Source: Ecdyonurus torrentis
Taxonomy: Eukaryota > Arthropoda > Insecta > Ephemeroptera > Heptageniidae
Assembly: GCA_949318235.1 (NCBI GenBank)
Contig: OX439127.1
Location: 15,552,596 to 15,616,595 of the forward strand
Direction: 5' to 3'
DNA: 64,000 nt
A program made the translations under genes and the position numbers. Under the pieces are notes generated by a model. The model was not told the DNA's origin and ran no database searches. It saw only the letters and a list, made by a program, of their open reading frames with translations. Every line of letters begins with the position of its first letter. Positions within the stretch are counted from its first letter, which is position 1. Below are positions 1 to 13,180 of this stretch, piece after piece.

Positions 1-1159
1 GCTGCTATAAAGACTTTTTTTTCCACCAACTTTTTAACGTGGTTTATGTGCCAATATTTTATTTGCATTTCAACGTTCCGTAAATAAAAATATCATACTT
101 CTTTTCATAAAGTTCTGCGTTTGCTTATATAGTTGCATCATTATATTAAAAATGTCATCATATGTGAAATAATATTTTGTTATAAATAATAACTTAAACA
201 TAAAAAAATATAGCTCAAAATTAAAAAAGCATGATATGTATTTTCTTCTTCTATAATCAATGTTAATACTATTTAGCTCACGAGAAACATCTCAATGCAG
301 AAAAAAAAGCTCTCTTTATTCATTGATCCATATTTTATATCTAAAAATATTTATGCCATAACAACCAAGTGACTTCAGTTTTTGTGTGTCCACAACTAGT
401 ATTTCACACCTACCCCCATTTTCTTTAACACTTCATCACTGGACACTTGGCAAACTTTGCGACTCGTGCGAGTTTTATAGATGAGTGACACTCAGAAGAG
501 GGAGGAAAAATAGAAAGTAAAGAAATATAAAAAAACAAAAGTCATCACGCACGTGTTGTCATATGACGCATTTTACTTCAGACAACACGGCATCTTCAAT
601 ATTATGTAATAAAACGACATCATTAATGATGTAAATGATATGAACTATAATGTGTAGATATTATTATACGTTATGTAATTTTAATATTTGAGCAAAATAA
701 TTAATCTTAATTAAGCTTAACAATCATAATTTCATAATTAACCATAATCAAAACTTCCGAATATTATAACTTAAGTCTGCTAAAATTTATATTTAATTTA
801 TTTTATAATCGGTTTAAAACAGATAATCTACATATTATCTCGTAATTTTATTAAAGTTATTCTTTTTATATCACATTATATATTTTGTGTATCGAAATTA
901 ATTTATTACATACTATGCAGATTCGTATAGTATTATATGTATGGGAGAAATTATTTATTATTTTGTTAGGAAATTATTTTTACAAAAATATTTTAAAGAA
1001 TAGTGTTTATAAAGATGTTTATCTGACACTAAAACTGAATGAAATAAAAATAGAAAATGACGTGAGTATAATGTACGCTAGTACGTTTTGTCTAAATATA
1101 TCATATACATAATACAATATTGTCAAGGTGTGTTGGGCATGATGGTATATTTTTTATAT

Positions 1160-1220
<61 letters not shown>

Positions 1221-1345
1221 GTTTGTGAGTGTGTCTGTGTGTGTTGTGTGCAGTACGAAAACATAGTTGATGTTTTCCCGTGACGAAAATGATAATTCAT
1301 TGCAACTGAACGTGGACAAAATAATAATAATAATTAGAAACATAC
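1..1345. other. AT-rich non-coding DNA
   Basis: This would be intron of the minus-strand gene if the exon at 1346-1423 continues left. It contains (TA)n at 1166-1219 and a degenerate TG-rich stretch after it. No supported coding frame. Confidence 0.6.
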
Positions 1346-1423
1346 CACGTCTGCAGTCCTAGAATTTCTAGCACTATCTTCACGTCTTAATTCCCGAGCT
1401 TTAATTTTCCGATGATACCACAT
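1346..1423 (-). CDS. Candidate alternative first coding exon (26 codons, basic)
   Basis: ATG at 1423 has a strong context (CACCATGTGG). It opens 26 codons beginning MWYHRKIKARELRREDSAR and ending T-A-D-V, then stops in phase 0 at a donor GTG|GTATGT (donor bases 1340-1345). It is preceded by about 200 bases of GC-rich, CT-rich sequence that looks like a 5' UTR and promoter. The peptide is strongly basic, unlike the acidic exon at 35371-36111. With the same strand, the same phase and the same lack of an acceptor, it is most simply the most downstream of several alternative first exons of one gene running off the left edge. A separate gene is possible. No family was recognised. Confidence 0.6.
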
Positions 1424-1660
1424 GGTGTTTGGTGGTTCCCGGTTGCCGGCACTATGGTGTGACTAGTGAGGCACACTGAACACCAGCGTGAGTCAAGGAG
1501 GGAGGTAGGTATGGTATGGTATGGTATGGAATAGCCAGCTTTTAGTTTTTTGGGGTGAGGTCAGAGGAGGGGGAGAGAGAGAGCGCAGTCTCAACTCAGA
1601 CTCCCGCGGCGTGCAGCTCGTGAAAGGGTAGGGGTACAAGTGGGAGGGATTGTATAAGAG
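1424..1660 (-). promoter_or_regulatory. GC/CT-rich leader and promoter of the 1346-1423 exon
   Basis: Read on the minus strand this has CpG-containing sequence (ctgcacgccgcgggagtctg), a CT-rich run and a short (ATACC)n array at 1508-1530 leading to the strong start codon at 1423. It stands out sharply from the AT-rich flanks. Extent is judged from composition only. Confidence 0.4.
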
Positions 1661-2717
1661 AACCAACTACGAACCAACGGGTTTATATGTTAGATGGACG
1701 ATCAACTTAAAGAAAAAAAAAAAAAAAAAAAAGTGACTTAGTAAGATAGGTTGGAGACATTCTTTTGGACCCAATCCAAATCTCAAAATGATCAACAATT
1801 TCTTTATATGACACTGTAAATTTTCAGGGTGGGTACGAGAAAAAATCATGGAAAACTAATACAATAAAAAATAATTGAAATCCAGTTATTCATAGTTAGC
1901 TATAATACTAAACCTGTGAGATCGCATTTTGAACTTTCAAATTTTATATAATGGGAAAAATGTATACCAAATATTACCTATATATAATTATACTTTGCTC
2001 ATTAGAAGTAGTGAAGTACAGTACATGCAGAATATGATAATAACAAGAATCAATAAAAATAATGTATTTATTTTAAGTTTTTAAAGAGAGGTATAAAGTC
2101 ATTAACTTTATATATAATAATTGCAAAATATAGTTGAAATCAATAAATAATGATATTCAGTATACAACACTATTTGAACCACAATTTGAAGAGTACATGC
2201 AAAAAAAAAAAAAAAAAAAAAAAAAAAACTTTTATGCAGTAAACAAATTAAATCGTTGTTTATTCTGATTCCCGTGTTTGTGGCAGAACGTTGGGTAGTA
2301 AAATGGATGTTTTGTGTGTATCTTTAACAATAAGAAATTGTTTCATCAGCTGTGTTGGGCTAATAAAAGTCTTCTTCTAATTCCTCGTTTATCACTTGAA
2401 CGCTTTAATTAAATAAAACAAATTCATCTATATTGCAAAGCGTATAAAAACATGAGACTAAAAAAAGCGTAAGGTATAAGAAGATGTAATTCAAATCTGC
2501 AAAGGCTGCTGATGTAAACAAAATATCAGACAAAAATAACTTTGATTTATTTTTATTGTATTAAATTACTTTTGTTGTTCAAATAATAAAGTCATTAATA
2601 TCTTCATCCTTTTCAAATCGTGTTTTCAATTTTCTTTTATTGCTATAATAGCAAAATAATGTTTCAAAATAATAATAAAAACGTATAAATATATATTTAT
2701 AAATATTCTTATTATTA

Positions 2718-2854
2718 GGCCCTGTTCACACACAGCAATAATTTCAATATGCAATCAATTTGATAACATGAAAATCTACATTTGAAGTCATTAAATTTTC
2801 ATGTAATTTAATTTATTGCACGATACAAAATATTACTCCGTGTGAACAGACCCC
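2718..2854. mobile_element. Palindromic TA element (MITE-like)
   Basis: GGCCCTGTTCACACACAGCA on the left pairs with the inverse of the right end (GGGGTCTGTTCACACGGAGT). TA lies on both sides (2716-2717 and 2855-2856). It is 137 bp with no coding frame. Confidence 0.65.
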
Positions 2855-3343
2855 TACTTTTGCCATAAGCAAGTGTCGTTAATAAAATACCTTTTCAGCT
2901 ATAATGACTATAATGACTATAAAAAGAGAAGAAAAAAAAAATCTAACTAACGTTTATTCATAGCTTGTCACCCACTTCATCTGTGCCTTTGAATTGCAAG
3001 CTTATTTGCTTGACACGTCCTTGACCTTTCTTATATATTTTTTGTTATTATATTATAATATTATATTTATTATATCTTATATTATATCTTATATTATTAT
3101 ATTATATCTTATATCTTATAAAAAAATTATATCTTATATTATTTATAATTTATATATCTTATATTTTCTTTTTTCTTACTCAATCTTTTTTCTTACTATT
3201 ATATAGATCAGTGTACTCAATGCAAAAAAATTACTTCAAACTCCTAGCACGTGTCGAACGTAACTAACTTTGATATAACTTTTAACTTCGAAAGAAAATT
3301 CTCACTCTACACTATATTTCTTCTTTTTAACGAAATAATACTC

Positions 3344-3563
<220 letters not shown>

Positions 3564-3743
3564 CTGTTATATAGTCCCTTTCTTACATAGCACTTTTTTA
3601 TTTAAAGTTGTCTATTTTAAATTTCAAAATATATCTAATTTAAATAATAATTAAATAAACTATAACCTCATGTCACCGAATATAGAACTAAACAACGACA
3701 TAAACGTGTCGCAAGTATTATAATATATTTAATAACAAAAATT

Positions 3744-3831
<88 letters not shown>

Positions 3832-4472
3832 ACTCACACGATAACCTTATGTTTGAATATATGTATATAGTGACACTTCGAAATTCATGGTTCATAAAGT
3901 GAATATAATTTGTTTCTAAGACTTCTTTTGCTGTCCCTTTGATTATGTGGTATGTAACATTACCAATGTAAAATATATGATAGAAAAATTGGGAGTTGCT
4001 AAAATCACGTCAAACCAGTTAAATAAATTTACCAGTCAAAGTTTTCAATTGAAATTAGTAAGATCTTTTTCTTTATAGACTTGATTTCAACTTTTTGCCG
4101 TCTATGCTTCTACCTCCACAAAAAAAAAAAAAAAAGAAAAAAAGAAAGATAGAATCTAAGTTTACCATAATTTCTTATACTACACATATACGTGGGAATC
4201 GAAGAACAAAAATGCAATGTAAAAGTTCATCAACTCTCATTAAACTGTAAATTAATGACATCCCTATAACTTCTTTAATCATATATTCGTGAGTGGTGAA
4301 CAATATTATGTTCACGTATACAGTATTGTATAGTTCTCATTTTATGACATGTTTAATCGACCCCACTTGCAATAAAAATTAAAATCAGTGGGGAAATAAG
4401 AGAGGGGTAGCTCAGTATCGAAGCAAACAATGAAAACATAATACCGTGCCCTATATATAGTTTGTATAAAAG

Positions 4473-4575
<103 letters not shown>

Positions 4576-4665
4576 AGTACAGAACAGTATACTCTACTAA
4601 ATAAATTTTCGAGCACTTTTGGTTATGAATCTATTTCCATGTCTAATTTTAATGACTATAACAAT

Positions 4666-4716
<51 letters not shown>

Positions 4717-5785
4717 TATTTATTTATATATATATATATACACAATACACATACATGTTTTTTCAATTCGTAATTAAAAATCGATAATATTTACTGCAAG
4801 GTGTTTATTCAGCCCATATTTCAAAATAATAACTTATAATAAAAATTTAATTGAAATAAATAATATTGTATTATGATACGTTCGAGTTGTATAAAATAGA
4901 ATTTTTGTTATACTCACTCTATGTGATATGGGATTAGTTTTATGCACAGAATGCAAAAAAGCTGAAGCTTTATGAAGAATAACATTCATAATGATATAAT
5001 TACAAACAAAATTATAATAATTAAAACTACTAAAACACTTCACTGCAGGAAACACTCACACACCACAGTCATAAGTAGAAGTGTCCGGCACATTGTAAGA
5101 AAGAAGCTTCTTGCTCCACCGCCAAGTAAAAAAAACAAAAAAAAAAAAAAAAAAAAAACACGAGAATAAAGAAATAACAATAAGAATTAGAATAAAAAAA
5201 AAAAAAAAAACGTAAAAAAAAGTAGGAGAAATTTAGTGGAAGTGGTAATACAATCATGCGCTAGCCGGTATAGTCAAACAAATATAAACATCCACCCCTC
5301 TTTTTAACAATTGTATAGGCAACAAAACGTACAAATAATTTACATACATACACAAACCTAACTATAGTTCTTTTATTTTCGGAAAAAAAAAAAAAAAAAA
5401 AAAAAAAAAGGTCTTAAGGTATTAATAGTTAATACACAGTAGTGTGTAGCATTCTCTTGGCCTCTCCTATACAATTATAACACTTTTTATTATTATTATT
5501 ATTATTATTTTTTTGCCATTGTACAAGTTAACATTGATCGACTCGGAGAAGAATTAGAGAGGGGGTTGTTTTCTATTGCATGCTACCAGGGTCCACCCTA
5601 ACTATTACACTACCACTCATATATCGCTCCCATTCTCCCTTTTTGCAGTTATAGAACACGACACGCTACCCCGACATATATATATATACCTAATGCGTAT
5701 ATATGTATAAAATAATCACGCAATATTAGAGCAATAAGCTCAAACATAAAATAATAAGTTAATGCCTTGAACTATTCTGTCTTTG

Positions 5786-5829
<44 letters not shown>

Positions 5830-6169
5830 ATATTCTATGGATAAATTTTTTATTAATATAAAATTCAACTTTTTTCCTCCAGGATTTTTAAGTTACGTAA
5901 ATTGACAGTAAAGATGACCTAATAGCTGTTTATTATACGAATAATGTTACAGTGATGTCTAGTTGAAAAAAAAAAAAAAAATACAACACTTAAATAAACA
6001 TAAAAATATGTTATACCTTTTTTTTATATAAACATAATATAATAAAACTAAAATATTTTTGGTAACTCCCATCTTAACCATATACATTCTGGAATCAAAC
6101 TCTCAGCAGGTTTCTAGAACTCTTTACAATATTTTTTTATACACCCAAGTTTAACTGATGGTATTGATT

Positions 6170-6222
<53 letters not shown>

Positions 6223-6365
6223 AAGAAGATGCAAACACTACAAATTTTTACCAGTGACTTAACATATTATGCAAATGTGATACTACCAATGTCTGCTCAA
6301 AAATTTGTTAAGGTTTAAAAAAAAATACGTTTAGAAGTTACAGTGAAATTTGCATCATGATTATG

Positions 6366-6415
<50 letters not shown>

Positions 6416-7556
6416 TAAGTAAGACGAAGTCATTAGAGTTGAGTTCCTTCAATTGTTACATTTTATTGCTGCGAAAAAAATTTATTGATTTTGTAATTAA
6501 TCTTTAGCACTTCATTTTCTGACAAGAAAAGGAAATTAACAACCGAAGTTTTAGCTATTACATAAGTACATACTGTTCATTATTCACAGGATATTACAGA
6601 GAAGTACAATTTCTTGTGCAGTAGTTTAAATACATCATTAATTACGGAATATAACAAAAGTTACAAGTTAAGTTATATATAAACAGAATTAAATGATATT
6701 GTATGGATATTATAAGTAACTAATATTGGTTTCATAGATTTGTTCTATATTATAGACGTCTATTCATCTTCTTGGGGAATTAATTACAAAGTAAAATAAA
6801 TTGAAACAATTATAGATTTATTATTAATGAACCTTCTCAAAGGCAAAATAGTTTTTTAATTAGAAATTATCCTTTTTAATGGTTATCATAAAATTAAATA
6901 TTCATCAAATATATTCTGCGATCTTACAGCTTGGGAAAAAAAATCAACATTTCGCCCAATGTTAATTTTTTTATACAATTTTTTTTATGGTTTCACGTAA
7001 AATTCAGTTTATTTATTAATATTTATTTTTATTATATAGGGGGGGGGGGGGGGGTGTTATTGCAACAGTTTTTGCAAAATGTTATTCCATTTACTTACAA
7101 AAGAAATTATATTTTACCTAAATACATAGGATCTCAAAAACTAATGCTTTAAATAGTTGTCTTGAAAATAATACTTCTAAAAGCTAATACTAAATCTTAT
7201 GCCCTACATTAATTCTTTACATTTTATATAAACATGATATCACTATTTTAATATAAAGTTTTTATTTCTGTTATTGAAATAAAAATGATACGAAAACGTG
7301 TTATTATTTATTTGTCTCACTAAATTTTAATTATATATATGGGTAACCAAGGTAACATAATAATCGTTTTTGAAATTCGAAACTTCCTACTCATTTTTAT
7401 CTTTAAAATAATATATTATATTACTTCACAGTTTTTATCTTTTAAGTAGCAAAATATATCGAATAGATTATGATAATTTATCTTTATATGAAAAAGTAAT
7501 TACAAAACATTAAAATTAATAGCTGTACCAAATATTTTTATGCTGATCGCTGTGTG

Positions 7557-7774
<218 letters not shown>

Positions 7775-7935
7775 GGAATTAAAAACGATTTTTAGTAAAT
7801 TCAATTCTATAGCATATAAATAAAAAGTTTAAGTTAAACATTAAATCAATATGTCCACAATATAAAATTACATCAGAACAAAATTTTGTACGACTCAATT
7901 CACTGTGATTTAATATGTATATGTATGTATGTATG

Positions 7936-8068
<133 letters not shown>

Positions 8069-8467
8069 ATACAGTATTTATATGTAGCCATGCAATTGTA
8101 TTCTATATTGTCGTAAAAATAGCTCATAAAAAGACGAAATTGATCCCATTCCTATGAAAAAAAATCGATTTTACTAACATACAAAGTTTCTATAATAAAA
8201 TATACAACAAGAAAAAAGTACACACATTAAATTTTTATGAACTCGTATAAAAATATATATATAATTTAGATGTACCCATAAATGATGAACATGAATGCAT
8301 TTTTATTAACGTAACTTTTTCATTTTTAATTATATTATCCTCGAGTTTGAAGACAAAACCCATAACTCCAGTTATTATTATAATATGGTGGTTCAAAAAA
8401 AGTTGTCTACTATGCAAGTCTTGCTTTTCCATTTTTTTATTTATTATTTTTTTTTTTTATAAAATAT

Positions 8468-8622
8468 AATATTTTTTTTTTCATTTTAAATTATAAAAGA
8501 TGTAGAAATGCACGCCGAGTAATATTTTTTTCATTTTAAATTATAAAAGATGTAGAAATGCACGCCGAGTAATATTTTTTTTTCATTTTAAATTATAAAA
8601 GATGTAGAAATGCACGCCGAGT
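8468..8622. repeat. Three tandem copies of a ~50-bp unit
   Basis: The unit is a T run, then cattttaaattataaaagat, gtagaaatgcacgccgagt. The copies end at 8520, 8570 and 8622 and differ only in T-run length. Near identity points to recent duplication. Confidence 0.9.
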
Positions 8623-9077
8623 AAACTTGTCAACTGGAAACTTCTATATAATTATGAAAGTTTACTTTAAATATTATGCAAAAAAAAATAATAATAATAA
8701 AATAAATAAATAAAAAATACTATACATGTGATTGTTTGGCAAAGGAATATTATTTTGTTGTTCTTTTTTGTTAGCAACATTATCAAGTGACAAATGAGTA
8801 TGTTCAAGTCACGAGCTGACTTTCAAAGTTATTACTTGTATTTATGACAAAGACGGAAACATATTGCTTTTGTAAAATGGGAAGAAAATACTGATATAGA
8901 AAATACGCACTCAAAAATTCAGCTGATATTTCAAAAAACTTATAACCTTATCTTAATATGCACTGTATGTATAATTTATTTGTTGTCTAAAATGCAATAA
9001 TTTTGACTGTTATAATATACATTATAATTATACACATAATATATTATAATTGGACTTATGTAGGTCTGTGTTTACAC

Positions 9078-9562
9078 AAGGACACAAATAAATATTAATA
9101 ATAATGCCAGCTCATTTTTAGCAACATTTGTTCAGTGCAACATAAATAATGCTATACATGATAACTATGTTATATTATGTTTAAATATTATGTTGTACAC
9201 ACGACCACGATAAGAATTTTTACCATTCAAAATCACGCGCTAAATTTGCAATGTTATTCTTATGAGAAAATACGCACTGGATTTAAATGGTAAAATATCT
9301 TATCACGGTCCTGTGTACTGCAGCATAATTGTTTATGATGTTCCAATTTAGCAACGGTTATGCTATTATAATAATAATAATATTAATTTTATTTAAGAAA
9401 CATACACGGCTATTTCAGCCATATTACATGTTCTTGACCAGAATATTACAACATAATTACATAATAAAATTTGTAGCACAAAACAAACAACAAAAATACT
9501 TTATGAGGTAGCATAAATGCAGCATAAAATATTCGTAATAATTTTATATTCTTTTAGTGTGG
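9078..9562 (-). mobile_element. Family A palindromic element, copy 1 (carries a nested TA element)
   Basis: The left side (aaggacacaaataaatatta...) is the reverse complement of the right end of the intact copy at 22176-22390. The right side (agcataaatgcagcataaaatattcg...ttagtgtgg) is the reverse complement of that copy's left end. It is split by the TA element at 9198-9315 and by an ATA-rich stretch. Confidence 0.6.
9198..9315. mobile_element. Family B palindromic TA element, copy 1, nested
   Basis: Terminal repeats CACACGACCACGATAAGA and the inverse CTTATCACGGTCCTGTG are flanked by TA on both sides (9196-9197 and 9316-9317). The core, with taccattcaaaatcacg and cttatgagaaaatacgc, is shared with the copies at 13067 and 22056. 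It is 118 bp with no coding capacity. It interrupts family A copy 1. Confidence 0.75.
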
Positions 9563-9649
9563 AAGATAAATAAATAAGATACATTATACATGTTTTTTAG
9601 ATTTATCATTATATGCCGAAAGAATAAATTTCATAATTTATGCTCTGCA

Positions 9650-10085
<436 letters not shown>

Positions 10086-10090
<5 letters not shown>

Positions 10091-10270
10091 TTATTTTATA
10101 GCATAACATAAATGATGCTGAATTGGAACTGCATTAATGATTTTGCTGTACAATAATGCAACATAGTTTTTATGAAGTATATCATAGATTAATTATATTA
10201 TATACCAAACAAATAAATGTTGCTGAAATCATGCTAGCATATTTATTACGTATTTATTTTTGTCCGTGTA
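10086..10270 (+). mobile_element. Family A element, copy 3
   Basis: It has the family A order from gcataacataaatgatgctg to the end ttattacgtatttatttttg followed by tccgtg, in the same orientation as the 22176 copy. Its left end abuts copy 2. Confidence 0.6.
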
Positions 10271-10461
10271 CATTCACGTACAGCACGTACTACTAAAAAA
10301 AATCCATCAAAAATCACTTAAAAGTATCAACAGGCACTGAATTCAAGAAATTAAATAATTTTGCATACTAATTTAATTAAGGCTTCATTGAAAGAATTTA
10401 ATTATTAACATATCAAACGTATTAACTTTATATATTAAAAATAATAAAATTAATGGTATAA

Positions 10462-10497
<36 letters not shown>

Positions 10498-10637
10498 TTC
10501 TTTGATTTTAACTCATGTTACGACATTCACTGTATTATAACATTTATTTGTGCCAATATGTTCTATATTTTATAACTTTGAATTTGTTCGGTATTACTTT
10601 ATTTACATTTAATCTTTGAATAGAGTATACTGAAATG

Positions 10638-10673
<36 letters not shown>

Positions 10674-11483
10674 TGGATTATTTTAGGAAATTTAAACAAA
10701 ACAAATTCAACTATGAATCTTATTTACTCTGTCACAAAAACTAGCACTGCTTTATATAAGTTTTCATTTAAAGTAAATATACTATCGCAACTTTCATTTA
10801 AAGTTTAATATAATTAAAATAATGTTTCAAAGGTTAAATTACTTAAATTAAATTAATTTATAACGAATTATTAGCAACTACTCATTTAAATCAATACATA
10901 TTACATCACTTACATTTCCACTCCCAATCCCCCCCCCCCCCCTTCCCCCTAAAAAATCTCGTATATTAGATAAAAAATTAATACCATTCAGAAAAAATAG
11001 GATCGAATCGTTGTGGAGAAGTTACTTCCAGAGCGCGGGAAAAAAACTGTATCCTGCAGGCTATGCAACTGTTTGGACAATATGAGTTTGACTGCGCTTT
11101 AAATATACAGGCGTTCAGCACAAAAAGAGCCTTAATCATCAAATAAAATTATCGCAACAAAATAATATTTTTACACTTTGTAAGAAATACATATTTTTAC
11201 ACTTCGATGGTGTTTTGGCTATTCTATATAGCTAACTGCACCATTTATCAGTCACGGAGTAGCAAAATTTACTGTTTCCAGCATAATTTACCAGCTTACC
11301 CTGGCTATGCGTTTACATTGAAAATATACATTTGAACCGAAATTCATTTGATGCTGCAGGATCATTTTGACTATAACAAAGCTAATAACAATTTTTAAAG
11401 GAAGTATGTTTGTAGGAGATGCTGAAACAATCGTTTCAAAACTTCTTCTATCATCGTCAGTATAATTATATTTTTATTCATTT

Positions 11484-11486
<3 letters not shown>

Positions 11487-11560
<74 letters not shown>
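11487..11560. repeat. (TA)n, about 74 bp
   Basis: Perfect alternating TA. Confidence 0.95.
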
Positions 11561-11563
<3 letters not shown>

Positions 11564-12961
11564 ATCTTACAAGCTAAAACCTCTGTAAGCTCGCTGTTTA
11601 TTATTATTATTTACGTAAACGTGCCCGAAAAATAATTGCATAAGAATTCGTTATTCTATATAATTCAATATTTTTTGGAAAACGATAACAGCAAGCATAA
11701 AGTATCAAAAGTGAGAAAGAGAAGTATTTTACAGCCAGAAGCTTATTAAACGTAAAGCATATAATAGTACGTTTGTGTAAAATTGTGTAACATCAAAGAA
11801 CCAGACTACATACATGCCTCGTGTTTGACAAAGTAATGGAAATGTGATTTAAACCTTTTACGGATTTTCCTCACCTCGCTAGGTGACAGTATTTATATAT
11901 ATGCTGCGGTATCCAATATTATATGAGTAAGTCTCCAAATAAAAACATTAAACCAAACCATATCGCAATTAATAAAATTATAATGATTATAACAATTATA
12001 AAACACCATGATTTTTAATAGTATTTTAAAATTAAGATTTAGTTTAAAATTGCAGAATTTAATTTTTGATTCAATATTATTTTATATGATAAAAAAAATC
12101 AGTCTTACCTTTTTTTAGTGAAAACAAAATTGAGTTTTACAAAATTGAATTTATTGAAATCTCATAACTCAGTTTTTGAAAAGTAAAAAATTCATCGTTT
12201 TTAAATATAACCTTGAAAAAATAAAATCAAATTTTAAACCAATGAACTCAAAACGATATTAAACAACAACAACGCAATGTTTAATTTCGTTAATTAAAGT
12301 TAACTATAGAAACACATATAAAAACGAAGTTTTTTTTTTTTCTCACGTAATTTAATTTTGTATCTTGTTTTTATTCTTGATGGTAACTAAAATACACTCC
12401 GAGCATAATTGAAAGTGATTATTTAAAGTATAGATTTACATTGTGGTATTATATATGTTACAAAAAGTGACATAATATGTTTGTCTCAAAGTCTTCAAAG
12501 CACGGTTGTATATATATATATACGACAAAAATGTAAAATATTTTTAGCTTATATTAGCATTTGCGTGTTGGAGTGGTTGCATTACTTGCAGTATGTGTGG
12601 AACTTACGTCATGTTGTCTAATTCACGAAGCCCTAGCTAGTAGACAAACACACCATACTAGTAAATAACATCCGTGGAAAGACAAATATTATATTATATA
12701 AATATATATTATACAAATATAATATAACATATTATATAAATATATAGTATGTAATTCTTTAGAATTTAAATTATAATTGAATTAATCGGTTAATTAATTT
12801 TTGAAATAAAAATCTTGACATCTTAGCAACATATTTCATAACATCCAGAAAAAAAAATTGTAAGAAAATGAAACTTAATATTACATTTTATTTATATAGT
12901 TTTTCAAATAATACCTAATTCTGTGCAAAAGTTTATCGTTATAATATATTTATGACACGTA

Positions 12962-13064
12962 CACTCCCCCCGAATAAATCTGACCGCAGCGTTCATGTCT
13001 CCAAATATTAAATATTTTATGAGGAAACTTTAACGCGACCCGTCAGATTTATTCGGGGTGAGTG
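12962..13064. mobile_element. Palindromic TA element (family C)
   Basis: CACTCCCCCCGAATAAATCT at the left and its inverse AGATTTATTCGGGGTGAGTG at the right form inverted repeats of about 26 bp. They are flanked by TA at 12960-12961 and 13065-13066. It is 103 bp and non-coding. Confidence 0.75.
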
Positions 13065-13066
13065 TA

Positions 13067-13180
13067 CACATGATTGCGATTATATTTTACCATTCTAATG
13101 CAGCACGTGTTTTTCTCATAAGAATAACATTTCAAATTGGCGTGATTTTTTTTTAATGGTAAAATAATCACAGCCGTGTG
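13067..13180. mobile_element. Family B palindromic TA element, copy 2
   Basis: The terminal repeats CACATGATTGCGATTATA and the inverse TAATCACAGCCGTGTG are flanked by TA at 13065-13066 and 13181-13182. The core is the reverse of the 9198 copy. The left TA is shared with the family C element. Confidence 0.75.
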
